Source: Spirochaetia bacterium UBA6919
Lineage (GTDB): Bacteria; Spirochaetota; UBA6919
DNA: 14,032 nucleotides
NCBI GenBank assembly: GCA_002450905.1
Contig: DKAT01000116.1
Coordinates: 1 to 14,032 of the forward strand
Direction of reading: 5' to 3'
The notes below the pieces were generated by a model. It was given only the letters and a program-made list of their open reading frames with translations, was not told the DNA's origin and did no database searches. Each line of letters opens with the position of its first letter. The stretch's first letter is position 1. Made by a program: the position numbers and the translations under genes. Below are positions 1 to 5,982 of the stretch, one piece after another.

Positions 1-204
1 TAATTATGCAATGACTCTATTATATTGTCACCAGAAGATTTTATATTATTCATAAATCTAAAAAATATATTATTTTAACCTTGCCCATAACCCTAATCCA
101 ATGCAGTGACCCAAAAAACATTCCCCTCAAAACTTATCAGAATTAAATGCAAAGGATCATCGATATGAAATTTAGGGTTATAAGGCTGTAAGTTTCTCAA
201 TACT

Positions 205-237
205 TTTTCCCATAATTTTCCCATACTTCTCCCATAA
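205..237. repeat. Three tandem 11-bp repeats upstream of cstA
   Basis: Consecutive units TTTTCCCATAA (205-215), TTTTCCCATAC (216-226) and TTCTCCCATAA (227-237) differ by one or two bases each. A related TTGCCCATAA lies at 81-90. The period of about one helical turn would place the CCCATA cores on one face of the DNA, some 75 bp before the proposed cstA -35 box. A regulator-binding array is an inference; slippage-generated low-complexity sequence is the alternative. Confidence 0.6.
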
Positions 238-312
238 ATGCCTATTTATTTCAAAATGAGATCTAAATTCTGATAATGATTTTTGACTGTTGTAAAATTA
301 TTAAGGGATTTT

Positions 313-341
313 TTGTCATCCTTGTGTAATCTTAGTATTAT
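313..341 (+). promoter_or_regulatory. Probable sigma70 promoter of cstA
   Basis: TTGTCA (313-318) and TATTAT (336-341) each match the housekeeping consensus at five of six positions and are separated by exactly 17 bp. The predicted start near 348 gives a leader of about 20 nt to the ATG at 370, with a GGAAG ribosome binding site at 359-363. Confidence 0.6.
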
Positions 342-369
342 TTATGGACTTGTTTGATGGAAGTGATTT

Positions 370-2094
370 ATGAGTGCATTTTATATTATGATTATCGGGC
401 TTGGATTGTATTATCTGGGGGTTCGATTTTATTCTAAGTATTTATCAGAGAAGATTTATCGACTTGACCCCAATTTTGTGACCCCTGCCCACCGTTTCAA
501 TGACGGATCAGATTTTGTTCCCACCAATAAGCATGTTCTATTCGGGCATCACTTCTCGTCGGTGGCTGGTGCAGCTCCTATATTGGGTCCTGCGATTGCT
601 GTGATCTGGGGATGGTTGCCTGCTTTCCTCTGGGTGGTATTAGGGACTATCTTTGCTGGGGCTGTTCATGATTTTGGAACACTCTGGGTATCCAATCGCC
701 ATAATGGATATTCTATAGGGACTTTATCTGAGAAGATAATCAATTCCAGAGTGAAGATATTATTCCTACTTATAATATTATCCTTAGTGGTTGTGGTGAA
801 TGCAGTGTTTACCATGGCTATCGCTGATCTATTCATCCAGAAACCCGAATCTGTGTTGCCTATCAATGTAGAAATACCCTTGGCTATAGGGATTGGATTT
901 CTTGTTTACAAAAAGGGATTTAAACTATTGATCCCCTCATTGATTGCTCTGATCATTATGTATCTGTTTATATGGATTGGTAATGAGCATCCCTTCCAGA
1001 TAACTGCAGTATTTCATTGGCTTGGATTGAATCTTGATGAGAAAAGTACAATCATTGCATCCCGTGTAACCTGGATAATCTTCTTATTGATATACTCGTA
1101 TATAGCCTCTTCAATACCAGTCTGGGTATTATTACAACCCAGGGATTATATCAACTCTCATAAATTATTTCTTGGATTGGGATTATTATATGGTGGTGTG
1201 ATCATACTAACTTTCACCAAAGGCCTTCAATTAAATGTTCCTTATTATAATCCTGAAGTATCCGGTGCTCCTTTCTGGTTTCCAGTATTATTTATAACAA
1301 TAGCTTGTGGTGCTATATCAGGTTTTCATGGGCTTGTTGGTTCTGGTACTTCTTCTAAACAGATGGATAAAGAAACTGATGCAAGATATATTGGATACGG
1401 TGGGGCTATTGGGGAAGGTAGCCTTGCTTTGATATCGATTATAGCTTGTATAGCGGGATTATCTGCTGTTCAATGGGGGCAATACTATAATTCATGGGCG
1501 AGTATAGGGAAATTTAGTTTGGTTGCATTCGTGGAAGGGGCTGGGAATCTTGCCAGTGCCTGGGGAATATCCAGTAAATTGGCTGGGACATTCGTTGCAG
1601 TCATCGTCATCAGCTTTGCGGCAACCAGCCTGGATACATCAGTGAGGATACTACGATATGTTATTACTGAGATTGCAGGGGAATATCAGATTAAATTTCT
1701 CCAAAAAGGATGGTTAGCAGCACTGATTGGGGTTGTTGTGAGTGGAATTATTGCTCTATACGATGGAGAAGGGAGAGGTGGGGTACCCATTTGGCACTTA
1801 TTTGGGATTACAAACCAGATGATCGCTGGATTGTCTTTACTGATCGTTGGACTCTATTTAAAAATTGCTAAAAGACGGAGTATCTATGTCTTATTTCCTA
1901 TGGTGTTTATATTGGGGATGACGTCCTTTGCTATGGTAACGAATCTTATTAAATATTTCTCGAAAAGTGAAGTAGTTCTCTTTGTGATAGGGAGTATTAT
2001 TTTTATATTAGAATTATGGCTTATCCTGGAAGCTATCTTCGCTATTAAAACAATTAATCAGAAGACAGATACAAGTTATTCCGAAGCGGGATGA
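370..2094 (+). CDS. cstA: Carbon starvation protein A family transporter
   Basis: This is a multi-pass inner-membrane transporter of the CstA family. Characterised enterobacterial members (CstA, BtsT) take up pyruvate with protons, and CstA has also been linked to peptide uptake. The family signature is in the N-terminal half: the NDG-DFVPTNK stretch (residues 44-54), then LFGHHF and the AGAAPILGPAIA segment (57-77), followed by AGAVHDF where many members have AGAVQDF. A conserved ITNQMIAGLSLL segment and the TSLDTSVRILRY segment mark the C-terminal transport core. At 574 residues it is a short form; E. coli CstA is about 700. It carries many hydrophobic segments and no signal peptide. The ATG at 370 follows GGAAG, and the gene ends 4 nt before the next start, so the two are almost certainly cotranscribed. 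The substrate (pyruvate, other small acids or peptides) is inferred from the family. Confidence 0.93.
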   Translation: MSAFYIMIIGLGLYYLGVRFYSKYLSEKIYRLDPNFVTPAHRFNDGSDFVPTNKHVLFGHHFSSVAGAAPILGPAIAVIWGWLPAFLWVVLGTIFAGAVHDFGTLWVSNRHNGYSIGTLSEKIINSRVKILFLLIILSLVVVVNAVFTMAIADLFIQKPESVLPINVEIPLAIGIGFLVYKKGFKLLIPSLIALIIMYLFIWIGNEHPFQITAVFHWLGLNLDEKSTIIASRVTWIIFLLIYSYIASSIPVWVLLQPRDYINSHKLFLGLGLLYGGVIILTFTKGLQLNVPYYNPEVSGAPFWFPVLFITIACGAISGFHGLVGSGTSSKQMDKETDARYIGYGGAIGEGSLALISIIACIAGLSAVQWGQYYNSWASIGKFSLVAFVEGAGNLASAWGISSKLAGTFVAVIVISFAATSLDTSVRILRYVITEIAGEYQIKFLQKGWLAALIGVVVSGIIALYDGEGRGGVPIWHLFGITNQMIAGLSLLIVGLYLKIAKRRSIYVLFPMVFILGMTSFAMVTNLIKYFSKSEVVLFVIGSIIFILELWLILEAIFAIKTINQKTDTSYSEAG

Positions 2095-2098
2095 TGTT

Positions 2099-2374
2099 AT
2101 GAGTGGATTGAAAATAATATTTAAGAAGGTCAGACGATTTTTTGAAATCTATGAAGAAATGGGGATGACTAAATATCGTGGATCTTTGTATAGAGAATAT
2201 ATTCAGCAGGAAGACCTGTTTATGCTCCTTTGTTTCTCAGAACTCCTTGGGATACCAAATCCTGTGAGCTTCTATACCCTTGAGGTATACCCTGAATTCT
2301 ATGAACAATTCCACCAATGGCATATCCGAATGGGTATGGAGAGATCCCCTATTGATGGATTGAGCTGTTGCTAA
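2099..2374 (+). CDS. Small CstA-linked protein with C-terminal Cys-Cys (cory-CC-star type)
   Basis: This 91-residue soluble protein starts 4 nt after cstA stops, with its ribosome binding region inside the cstA 3' end, which suggests translational coupling. It is basic at the N-terminus, has a KYRGSLYREY segment (residues about 25-34), an aromatic middle, and ends in SCC. It resembles the family I recall as 'cory-CC-star', named for an N-terminal arginine/tyrosine motif and a terminal Cys-Cys. In enterobacteria the gene downstream of cstA or btsT (ybdD/yjiX) also encodes a tiny protein ending in Cys-Cys, but with different overall sequence. A role as CstA partner or metal/redox-binding accessory is inferred from position and the shared tail only. 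Confidence 0.75.
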   Translation: MSGLKIIFKKVRRFFEIYEEMGMTKYRGSLYREYIQQEDLFMLLCFSELLGIPNPVSFYTLEVYPEFYEQFHQWHIRMGMERSPIDGLSCC

Positions 2375-2423
2375 GGATTATCAATCGATTTGTTATAAAC
2401 ACCACAATGATTTCTGCACAGAA

Positions 2424-2439
2424 TTGAACAATTGTTCAA
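2424..2439. promoter_or_regulatory. 16-bp perfect palindrome (possible operator)
   Basis: TTGAACAATTGTTCAA is its own reverse complement over all 16 bases. With no loop it cannot form a good RNA hairpin, so a site for a dimeric DNA-binding protein is more likely than a terminator. It lies 50 bp after the small Cys-Cys gene and about 285 bp before the chemoreceptor start. The regulator is unknown. Confidence 0.4.
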
Positions 2440-2624
2440 ACATAAACAATCAGATCTGGACACTGGATGTATCATAATTATATATTTGTTTGAATAAATT
2501 ATTCATAGCTAATTGATAAAAAATACTTATTCTGGCATACTAATTGATAGAATTGTAACTTACATTATTACAATAAGTTTTATATTCAATTTGTTTCTTG
2601 ATCATATTCAATATCTATACAAAT

Positions 2625-2653
2625 TTTACTAAATATTTATATTTATATATAAT
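2625..2653 (+). promoter_or_regulatory. Candidate sigma70 promoter of the chemoreceptor
   Basis: TTTACT (2625-2630), a 17-bp spacer and a perfect TATAAT (2648-2653) lie about 70 bp before the ATG at 2724. The surrounding sequence is very AT-rich, so a chance match is a real possibility. Confidence 0.35.
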
Positions 2654-2723
2654 GTGTTATATTTAATTTAACATATTATTTCTTCACACTCAAATCAATC
2701 AATAATATTATGAGGGTTTTGTT

Positions 2724-3140
2724 ATGTCATTAAAAAAGAAATTATCTATCCTTGTTGGAATAACGATCACAGGTTTCGTTATCCTTGGTATTATGTATGG
2801 GATTAGTAATTCCCTCCAGAAAGATGCCAGAATGATTGATCATTACGTTAATCAAATTGATATCCAAATGTTGCAGGCAAGACGATCTGAAAAGGATTTT
2901 CTTTTAAGGAGCAAGGAATCGTATATTGAAAAGCACCATAAGATCGTATCTAAGCTGAAATCAAATATAAGATCCCTTGAAACCCTGATTCAAAAAGAAC
3001 AATTACCCCTTATAGAACGTATGAACAGGAGGACAACAGAATATAACAAGAGCTTTAATGATTTAGCTAAGTTGAAGATTAAAGTTGGGTCTCAACGAGA
3101 AGCTGGGGCTCCTTGGACACTTACGAAATGCGGTTCATGA
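2724..3140 (+). CDS. Chemoreceptor N-terminal fragment (frameshifted MCP)
   Basis: The ATG at 2724 follows a GAGGG ribosome binding site (2712-2716). Residues 7-27 form the first membrane helix, after which the first module of a periplasmic HBM (helical bimodular) sensor domain begins, with the hallmark RRSEKDFLLR (residues about 53-62). The frame stays homologous through KLKIKVG (about residue 122) and then runs for 16 non-homologous residues to a TGA at 3138. The continuation of the same protein is in the +1 frame, so this is the front half of one broken gene rather than an independent protein. One surplus G in the GGG at 3087-3089 explains the break. If translated as is, the fragment would be a membrane-anchored half sensor with no signalling domain. 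Confidence 0.8.
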   Translation: MSLKKKLSILVGITITGFVILGIMYGISNSLQKDARMIDHYVNQIDIQMLQARRSEKDFLLRSKESYIEKHHKIVSKLKSNIRSLETLIQKEQLPLIERMNRRTTEYNKSFNDLAKLKIKVGSQREAGAPWTLTKCGS

Positions 3141-4527
3141 GGTGGAGAGTGAATTAAAGCTCCATAAGGAAATCTATCTCTCCCACACGATGTTGATGAT
3201 GCGACGTCATGAAAAAGATTTTATGATGAGAGAAAAAATAAAATACATCAAGCAAATGGAGTTAAGAAAAGAAGAATTTATATTAACACTCAATAAATCC
3301 AATGTACCAGCCAATGCAAAGAAGAATATTACAATAAAAATGCTCCAATACCATAAGGATTTCAACGAAATGGCTAAGGGAATACTTAGGATAAACAAAG
3401 AAATCCAAGTTCTTAGAGATGCTGTTCATAAGCTGGAAAAGATACTTCCCACAATGATCAAGGCAAATAATGACTATCAGAAAGCAACTCAAGAACTAAT
3501 AACATATCTTTATATAGCTATTCTAATCCTTATTGCCCTATTTGTAAGTATTTATTTATACATGATAACAAAAGATATTATCAAGTCCCTATCCGAAGGG
3601 GTGTCCATTGCCGATAAGCTATCCAATGGAGATTTAACCATGGAAATTACACCAAAATCAAAGGATGAAACAGGACAATTGCTCATCGCCATGAAAAAAA
3701 TGCTGGACTACCTTCGAAAGAACGTCTCTGAAATGTCTGGGATAGCAGAAACCCTTGCTACAACAAGTGAAGAACTCAATAGCTCTGCTGGAAATCTTTC
3801 GGATAATGCTCAAAGACAAGCGGCAAGCGTAGATGAAACTTCTGCATCGATACAAGAATTAACCACTACGTTTCAAAAGGTTTCTGGACATGCCTCATCT
3901 ATTCGAGAGAAGAGTTCTCAATCGCTCAACAAAGCGAAAAATTATAAGACCCTTTTGGAACAAGCTTCAGAAGAGATGAACGGATTATCTGTAAGTGCTG
4001 AAAAAATAGGAGATATCGTCAAAGTAATTAATGACATCGCTGATCAAACCAATCTCCTCTCACTCAACGCTGCTATAGAAGCTGCCAGAGCAGGAGAACA
4101 TGGCAGAGGCTTTGCTGTTGTGGCAGAAGCAATTTCCACTCTCGCTACTAGAAGTGCTGAATCAACAAAAGAAATTGAAAAGCTCATTACTGAAAGTGTA
4201 TTAAGAATTAAAAACGGAGTACAGGCTGTCAGCAGCTCCAGTAAATCTTTTGATGAAATTATGAACACAATGGCTGAGAACAACATGAGTATTAATGAGA
4301 TTGTTCTATCTATGGATGAGCAACATAAGGGAAGTATCCAGATCCAGGCTGCTACTGATGAGGTCAATCAGATTACCCAGAGTGTAAGTGCCAGTGCAGA
4401 AGAAATGTCTGCAACAACCAATCAGCTTTATGAAATGGCGGAGAAGCTGAATAGCATTGTTAATTTGTTCAAGGTAACATATGCTTCTGAATACAGCAAA
4501 GAATTCAACACAAAACTGTTACCTTGA
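3085..4527 (+). CDS. Chemoreceptor (MCP): second HBM module, HAMP and signalling domain
   Basis: This is the remainder of the methyl-accepting chemotaxis protein. The frame opens after a TGA at 3073-3075. The nominal TTG start at 3085 has no ribosome binding site, so independent initiation is doubtful. The reading begins with GLNEKLGLLGHLRNAVHEVE, the conserved link between HBM modules, then the second module motif MRRHEKDFMMR. A membrane helix (about residues 139-163), a HAMP domain and a long methylation/signalling coiled coil follow, with the highly conserved tip NLLSLNAAIEAARAGEHGRG and FAVVAEAISTLATRSAESTKEI. It ends with a LFKV segment and a 16-residue tail. Joined to the fragment at 2724 the protein would be about 600 residues. 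HBM receptors characterised in Pseudomonas sense organic acids such as TCA intermediates. Linkage to cstA is suggestive of carbon sensing but unproven. Confidence 0.88.
   Translation: MGLNEKLGLLGHLRNAVHEVESELKLHKEIYLSHTMLMMRRHEKDFMMREKIKYIKQMELRKEEFILTLNKSNVPANAKKNITIKMLQYHKDFNEMAKGILRINKEIQVLRDAVHKLEKILPTMIKANNDYQKATQELITYLYIAILILIALFVSIYLYMITKDIIKSLSEGVSIADKLSNGDLTMEITPKSKDETGQLLIAMKKMLDYLRKNVSEMSGIAETLATTSEELNSSAGNLSDNAQRQAASVDETSASIQELTTTFQKVSGHASSIREKSSQSLNKAKNYKTLLEQASEEMNGLSVSAEKIGDIVKVINDIADQTNLLSLNAAIEAARAGEHGRGFAVVAEAISTLATRSAESTKEIEKLITESVLRIKNGVQAVSSSSKSFDEIMNTMAENNMSINEIVLSMDEQHKGSIQIQAATDEVNQITQSVSASAEEMSATTNQLYEMAEKLNSIVNLFKVTYASEYSKEFNTKLLP
4470..4526. repeat. 10-bp inverted repeat across the chemoreceptor 3' end
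   Basis: CAAGGTAACA (4470-4479) and TGTTACCTTG (4517-4526) are perfect reverse complements separated by 37 nt. The second arm runs into the TGA stop codon (4525-4527). No T-run follows, so it is not a standard terminator. It could fold the mRNA 3' end or be a coincidence within coding sequence. Confidence 0.4.
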
Positions 4528-4560
4528 TATATAGGGGAAGACCCTCGGCACCTGATTTTC

Positions 4561-4707
4561 TTAAACCAACATGAGCAGATGGGACTTTTTTTTATCTTTC
4601 AATTCTTTTAATTTGTCGAGTTCTTCTTTGCTCCATTCACAGTGTTCGTAGAGTTCCTTGTGCTTTTTAATTAATTCCCTTAAAGAAATTAGAGTATTAT
4701 CTTTCAT
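4561..4707 (-). CDS. 48-residue charged micro-protein, unknown function
   Basis: On the minus strand an ATG at 4707 opens a 48-codon frame ending at TAA (4563-4561). It is preceded by a strong GGAGGGGAG ribosome binding site (4722-4714) with ideal spacing, the main reason to take so short a gene seriously. The product starts MKDNTLISLRELIKKHKELY, has one Cys and one Trp (EHCEW), and continues as a Lys/Glu/Leu-rich amphipathic helix before a hydrophobic HLLMLV end. The heptad-like leucines suggest a helical hairpin or small coiled coil. It is convergent with the chemoreceptor, whose stop is 33 bp away, and divergent from the CRP-like gene. I do not recognise the family. It could be a small regulator or binding partner, but that is speculation. 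Confidence 0.6.
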   Translation of the reverse strand: MKDNTLISLRELIKKHKELYEHCEWSKEELDKLKELKDKKKSHLLMLV

Positions 4708-4772
4708 TGTTTCTCCCCTCCGTAAAACAAGTTATTAATTGACCTTTACATACCATCACAACCAAATTTCAT

Positions 4773-4800
4773 TGCAAAAATAATCCAATTTTTTTTTGCA
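4773..4800. promoter_or_regulatory. Dyad in the micro-gene / CRP-like divergent region
   Basis: TGCAAAAA (4773-4780) and TTTTTGCA (4793-4800) form a perfect 8-bp inverted repeat around a 12-bp centre. It sits about 65 bp upstream of the minus-strand micro-gene start. It may be an operator; the A/T-runs make the match less informative than its length implies. Confidence 0.35.
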
Positions 4801-4815
4801 CAATCGGATATTATT

Positions 4816-4865
4816 AACACCTTATCTAATTAAAGTGTTTAAATTATTAGAAGATTTTTTATAAG
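4816..4865 (+). promoter_or_regulatory. Candidate promoter and dyad for the CRP-like gene
   Basis: TTTAAA (4838-4843) and TATAAG (4860-4865) with a 16-bp spacer form a plausible housekeeping promoter about 60 bp before the ATG. The interrupted dyad AACAC-N14-GTGTT (4816-4839) abuts the -35 box, a normal position for an activator or autoregulator. Its half-sites do not match the E. coli CRP consensus TGTGA/TCACA. Confidence 0.3.
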
Positions 4866-4923
4866 AAAGTTATTTTTTTTCTGAAGAAAGGGCATAACTC
4901 ATTATATAAGGAGAACATAATAT

Positions 4924-5541
4924 ATGTCATTAGATACAGTACTAGTTAGAAAATATGAAAAGGCGTTTTTAAAAAATGACGTCATCTTTAAAGAAGGAGA
5001 TAAAAGTGATACGACTTATTTCATTCTTGAGGGTGAAGTTAGAATAATAAAACAGGTGCATGGAATTATCCAGACCCTTGCTACGTTCAAAAAAGGGGAT
5101 TTCTTTGGAGAAATGTCCATGTTTGCAAATCGGCCAAGATCGACTACAGCTGAGGTCACCCAAGATTCCTACCTACTTGTTGTCCCTATGGATGGATTCC
5201 AGGCTCTGATTGAATCAAGGTCTGATTTTGGTGTTAAGGTTGTGAAAACTCTCTGTAAAAGATTGGAAAAGGCTAATGAACAAATAGAAACTCTTTTACT
5301 TCAGTCACAAATTAACAAGGTGATTGGTTTCCTCAATCAACATGTTCTTAAATTAGATGTTAAACAAGAAAGTGTTGTACAGTTAGATTACGAGAAGACC
5401 CTTCAAAATCTGGTACAAAAAACACAGTATAGCTCAGAAACAGTGATTTCTTTGATGGACAAACTATCTCAGGATAAGAAAATTAATATTACCAAAAAGG
5501 ATAATCGCCTTGTGATAGAAGTTTCTCCTGAGATAAGTTAA
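4924..5541 (+). CDS. CRP/FNR-family cyclic-nucleotide-binding regulator
   Basis: This 205-residue protein has an N-terminal cyclic-nucleotide-binding beta-roll (about residues 15-100). The phosphate-binding cassette is intact: FGEMSMFANRPRSTTAEV at residues 61-78, including the Glu (E63) that contacts ribose and the Arg (R72) that contacts the cyclic phosphate in cAMP-binding members. A dimerisation helix (about 103-125) and a C-terminal winged-helix region follow, with YSSETVISLMDKLSQDKKI (about 169-187) in the position of the recognition helix. That region is weakly conserved and has fewer basic residues than CRP, so DNA binding is likely but not certain. There are no clustered cysteines, so it is not an FNR-type iron-sulfur sensor. 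AAGGAG (4908-4913) lies 10 nt before the ATG, a rather long spacing. No strong terminator follows. Targets are unknown. Confidence 0.85.
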   Translation: MSLDTVLVRKYEKAFLKNDVIFKEGDKSDTTYFILEGEVRIIKQVHGIIQTLATFKKGDFFGEMSMFANRPRSTTAEVTQDSYLLVVPMDGFQALIESRSDFGVKVVKTLCKRLEKANEQIETLLLQSQINKVIGFLNQHVLKLDVKQESVVQLDYEKTLQNLVQKTQYSSETVISLMDKLSQDKKINITKKDNRLVIEVSPEIS

Positions 5542-5982
5542 AAATATTCTTATCTACAAGGATAAATTGGTAAATCATATTATTCTATCATTGTTCAGTC
5601 CTTTGGGAATTATATTATAACTCCTTTAAAAGATTTATATTTCGAATGCTTATAGACATATTATCCCTATAATCAGTATCATTTTTATTTTCATATTATC
5701 ACCATGGAATATATTATCTTGGCTATAAACATTAATTAGGTTAATTAAATCTAATACAGGAACTAAGACGAAAGAATATCGGAACTGAAATTTTTGATTC
5801 CGATTGTTCTTAATCCCATTTTAATGATTTAGGTATCTCATATATTTTGAATACCTCAAATGCTCTGTTGATCATCACTAAGAAGGAATTGATTGTATTT
5901 TATCCTGTTTCTGATTAAATTTATTAACAAATCTAAGTTCACTAAATCATTTTCAATGTTCCATATAAAAGAGGGTTTGCCA
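5542..5982. other. Spacer between CRP-like gene and lytic transglycosylase
   Basis: I see no credible gene. A weak TTATC/GATAA hairpin lies near 5550-5565, too weak to call a terminator. The stretch holds the 27-nt stem-loop repeat (5778-5804) and a hairpin AGGTAT (5831-5836) / ATACCT (5851-5856), then two alternative translation starts for the downstream gene, at 5893 and 5983. Confidence 0.5.
5778..5804. repeat. 27-nt intergenic stem-loop repeat, copy 1
   Basis: The element starts ATCGGAACTG and ends TTTGATTCCGAT. The outer seven bases pair perfectly (ATCGGAA with TTCCGAT); inside lies one C/A mismatch and then further weak pairs. It matches copy 2 at 10648-10674 at 24 of 27 positions. The substitution at position 10 (G here, A in copy 2) keeps pairing with the opposing T. 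It lies 237 bp after the CRP-like stop. Terminator, RNA processing site or protein-binding site are all possible. Confidence 0.6.

Larger units (their letters stand above)
1..369. other. Intergenic region upstream of cstA
   Basis: I see no credible gene here: the possible reading frames are short and lack ribosome binding sites. The stretch holds a CCCATAA-rich segment (one copy near 81-90 and three tandem copies at 205-237), an 11-bp inverted repeat (TTATCAGAATT at 134-144, AATTCTGATAA at 266-276, too far apart for a simple hairpin), and the cstA promoter and ribosome binding site at its right end. Confidence 0.6.
2375..2723. other. AT-rich spacer with palindromes, upstream of chemoreceptor
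   Basis: I see no gene here. The spacer contains a perfect 16-bp palindrome TTGAACAATTGTTCAA (2424-2439), a 7-1-7 palindrome TGAATAAATTATTCA (2491-2505), and a 10-bp direct repeat CTAATTGATA at 2509-2518 and 2540-2549 (31-bp period). The last 80 bp are nearly pure A/T and hold the candidate chemoreceptor promoter. No clear terminator follows the small Cys-Cys gene. Confidence 0.55.

Noticed and set aside
134..276. 11-bp inverted repeat TTATCAGAATT / AATTCTGATAA upstream of cstA
   Set aside because: The arms are about 120 bp apart in A/T-rich sequence; I cannot separate this from chance.
2533..2548. Possible sigma54 promoter TGGCATACTAATTGAT ahead of the chemoreceptor
   Set aside because: The spacing fits, but the nearly invariant GC of the -12 element is GA here.
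4044..4367. 107-codon minus-strand frame inside the chemoreceptor
   Set aside because: It is the antisense shadow of the conserved signalling domain, whose plus-strand translation is clearly homologous.
5831..5856. Hairpin AGGTAT / ATACCT ahead of the transglycosylase as a riboswitch or terminator
   Set aside because: The stem is only 6 bp, with a 14-nt A/T loop and no T-run or recognisable riboswitch core.
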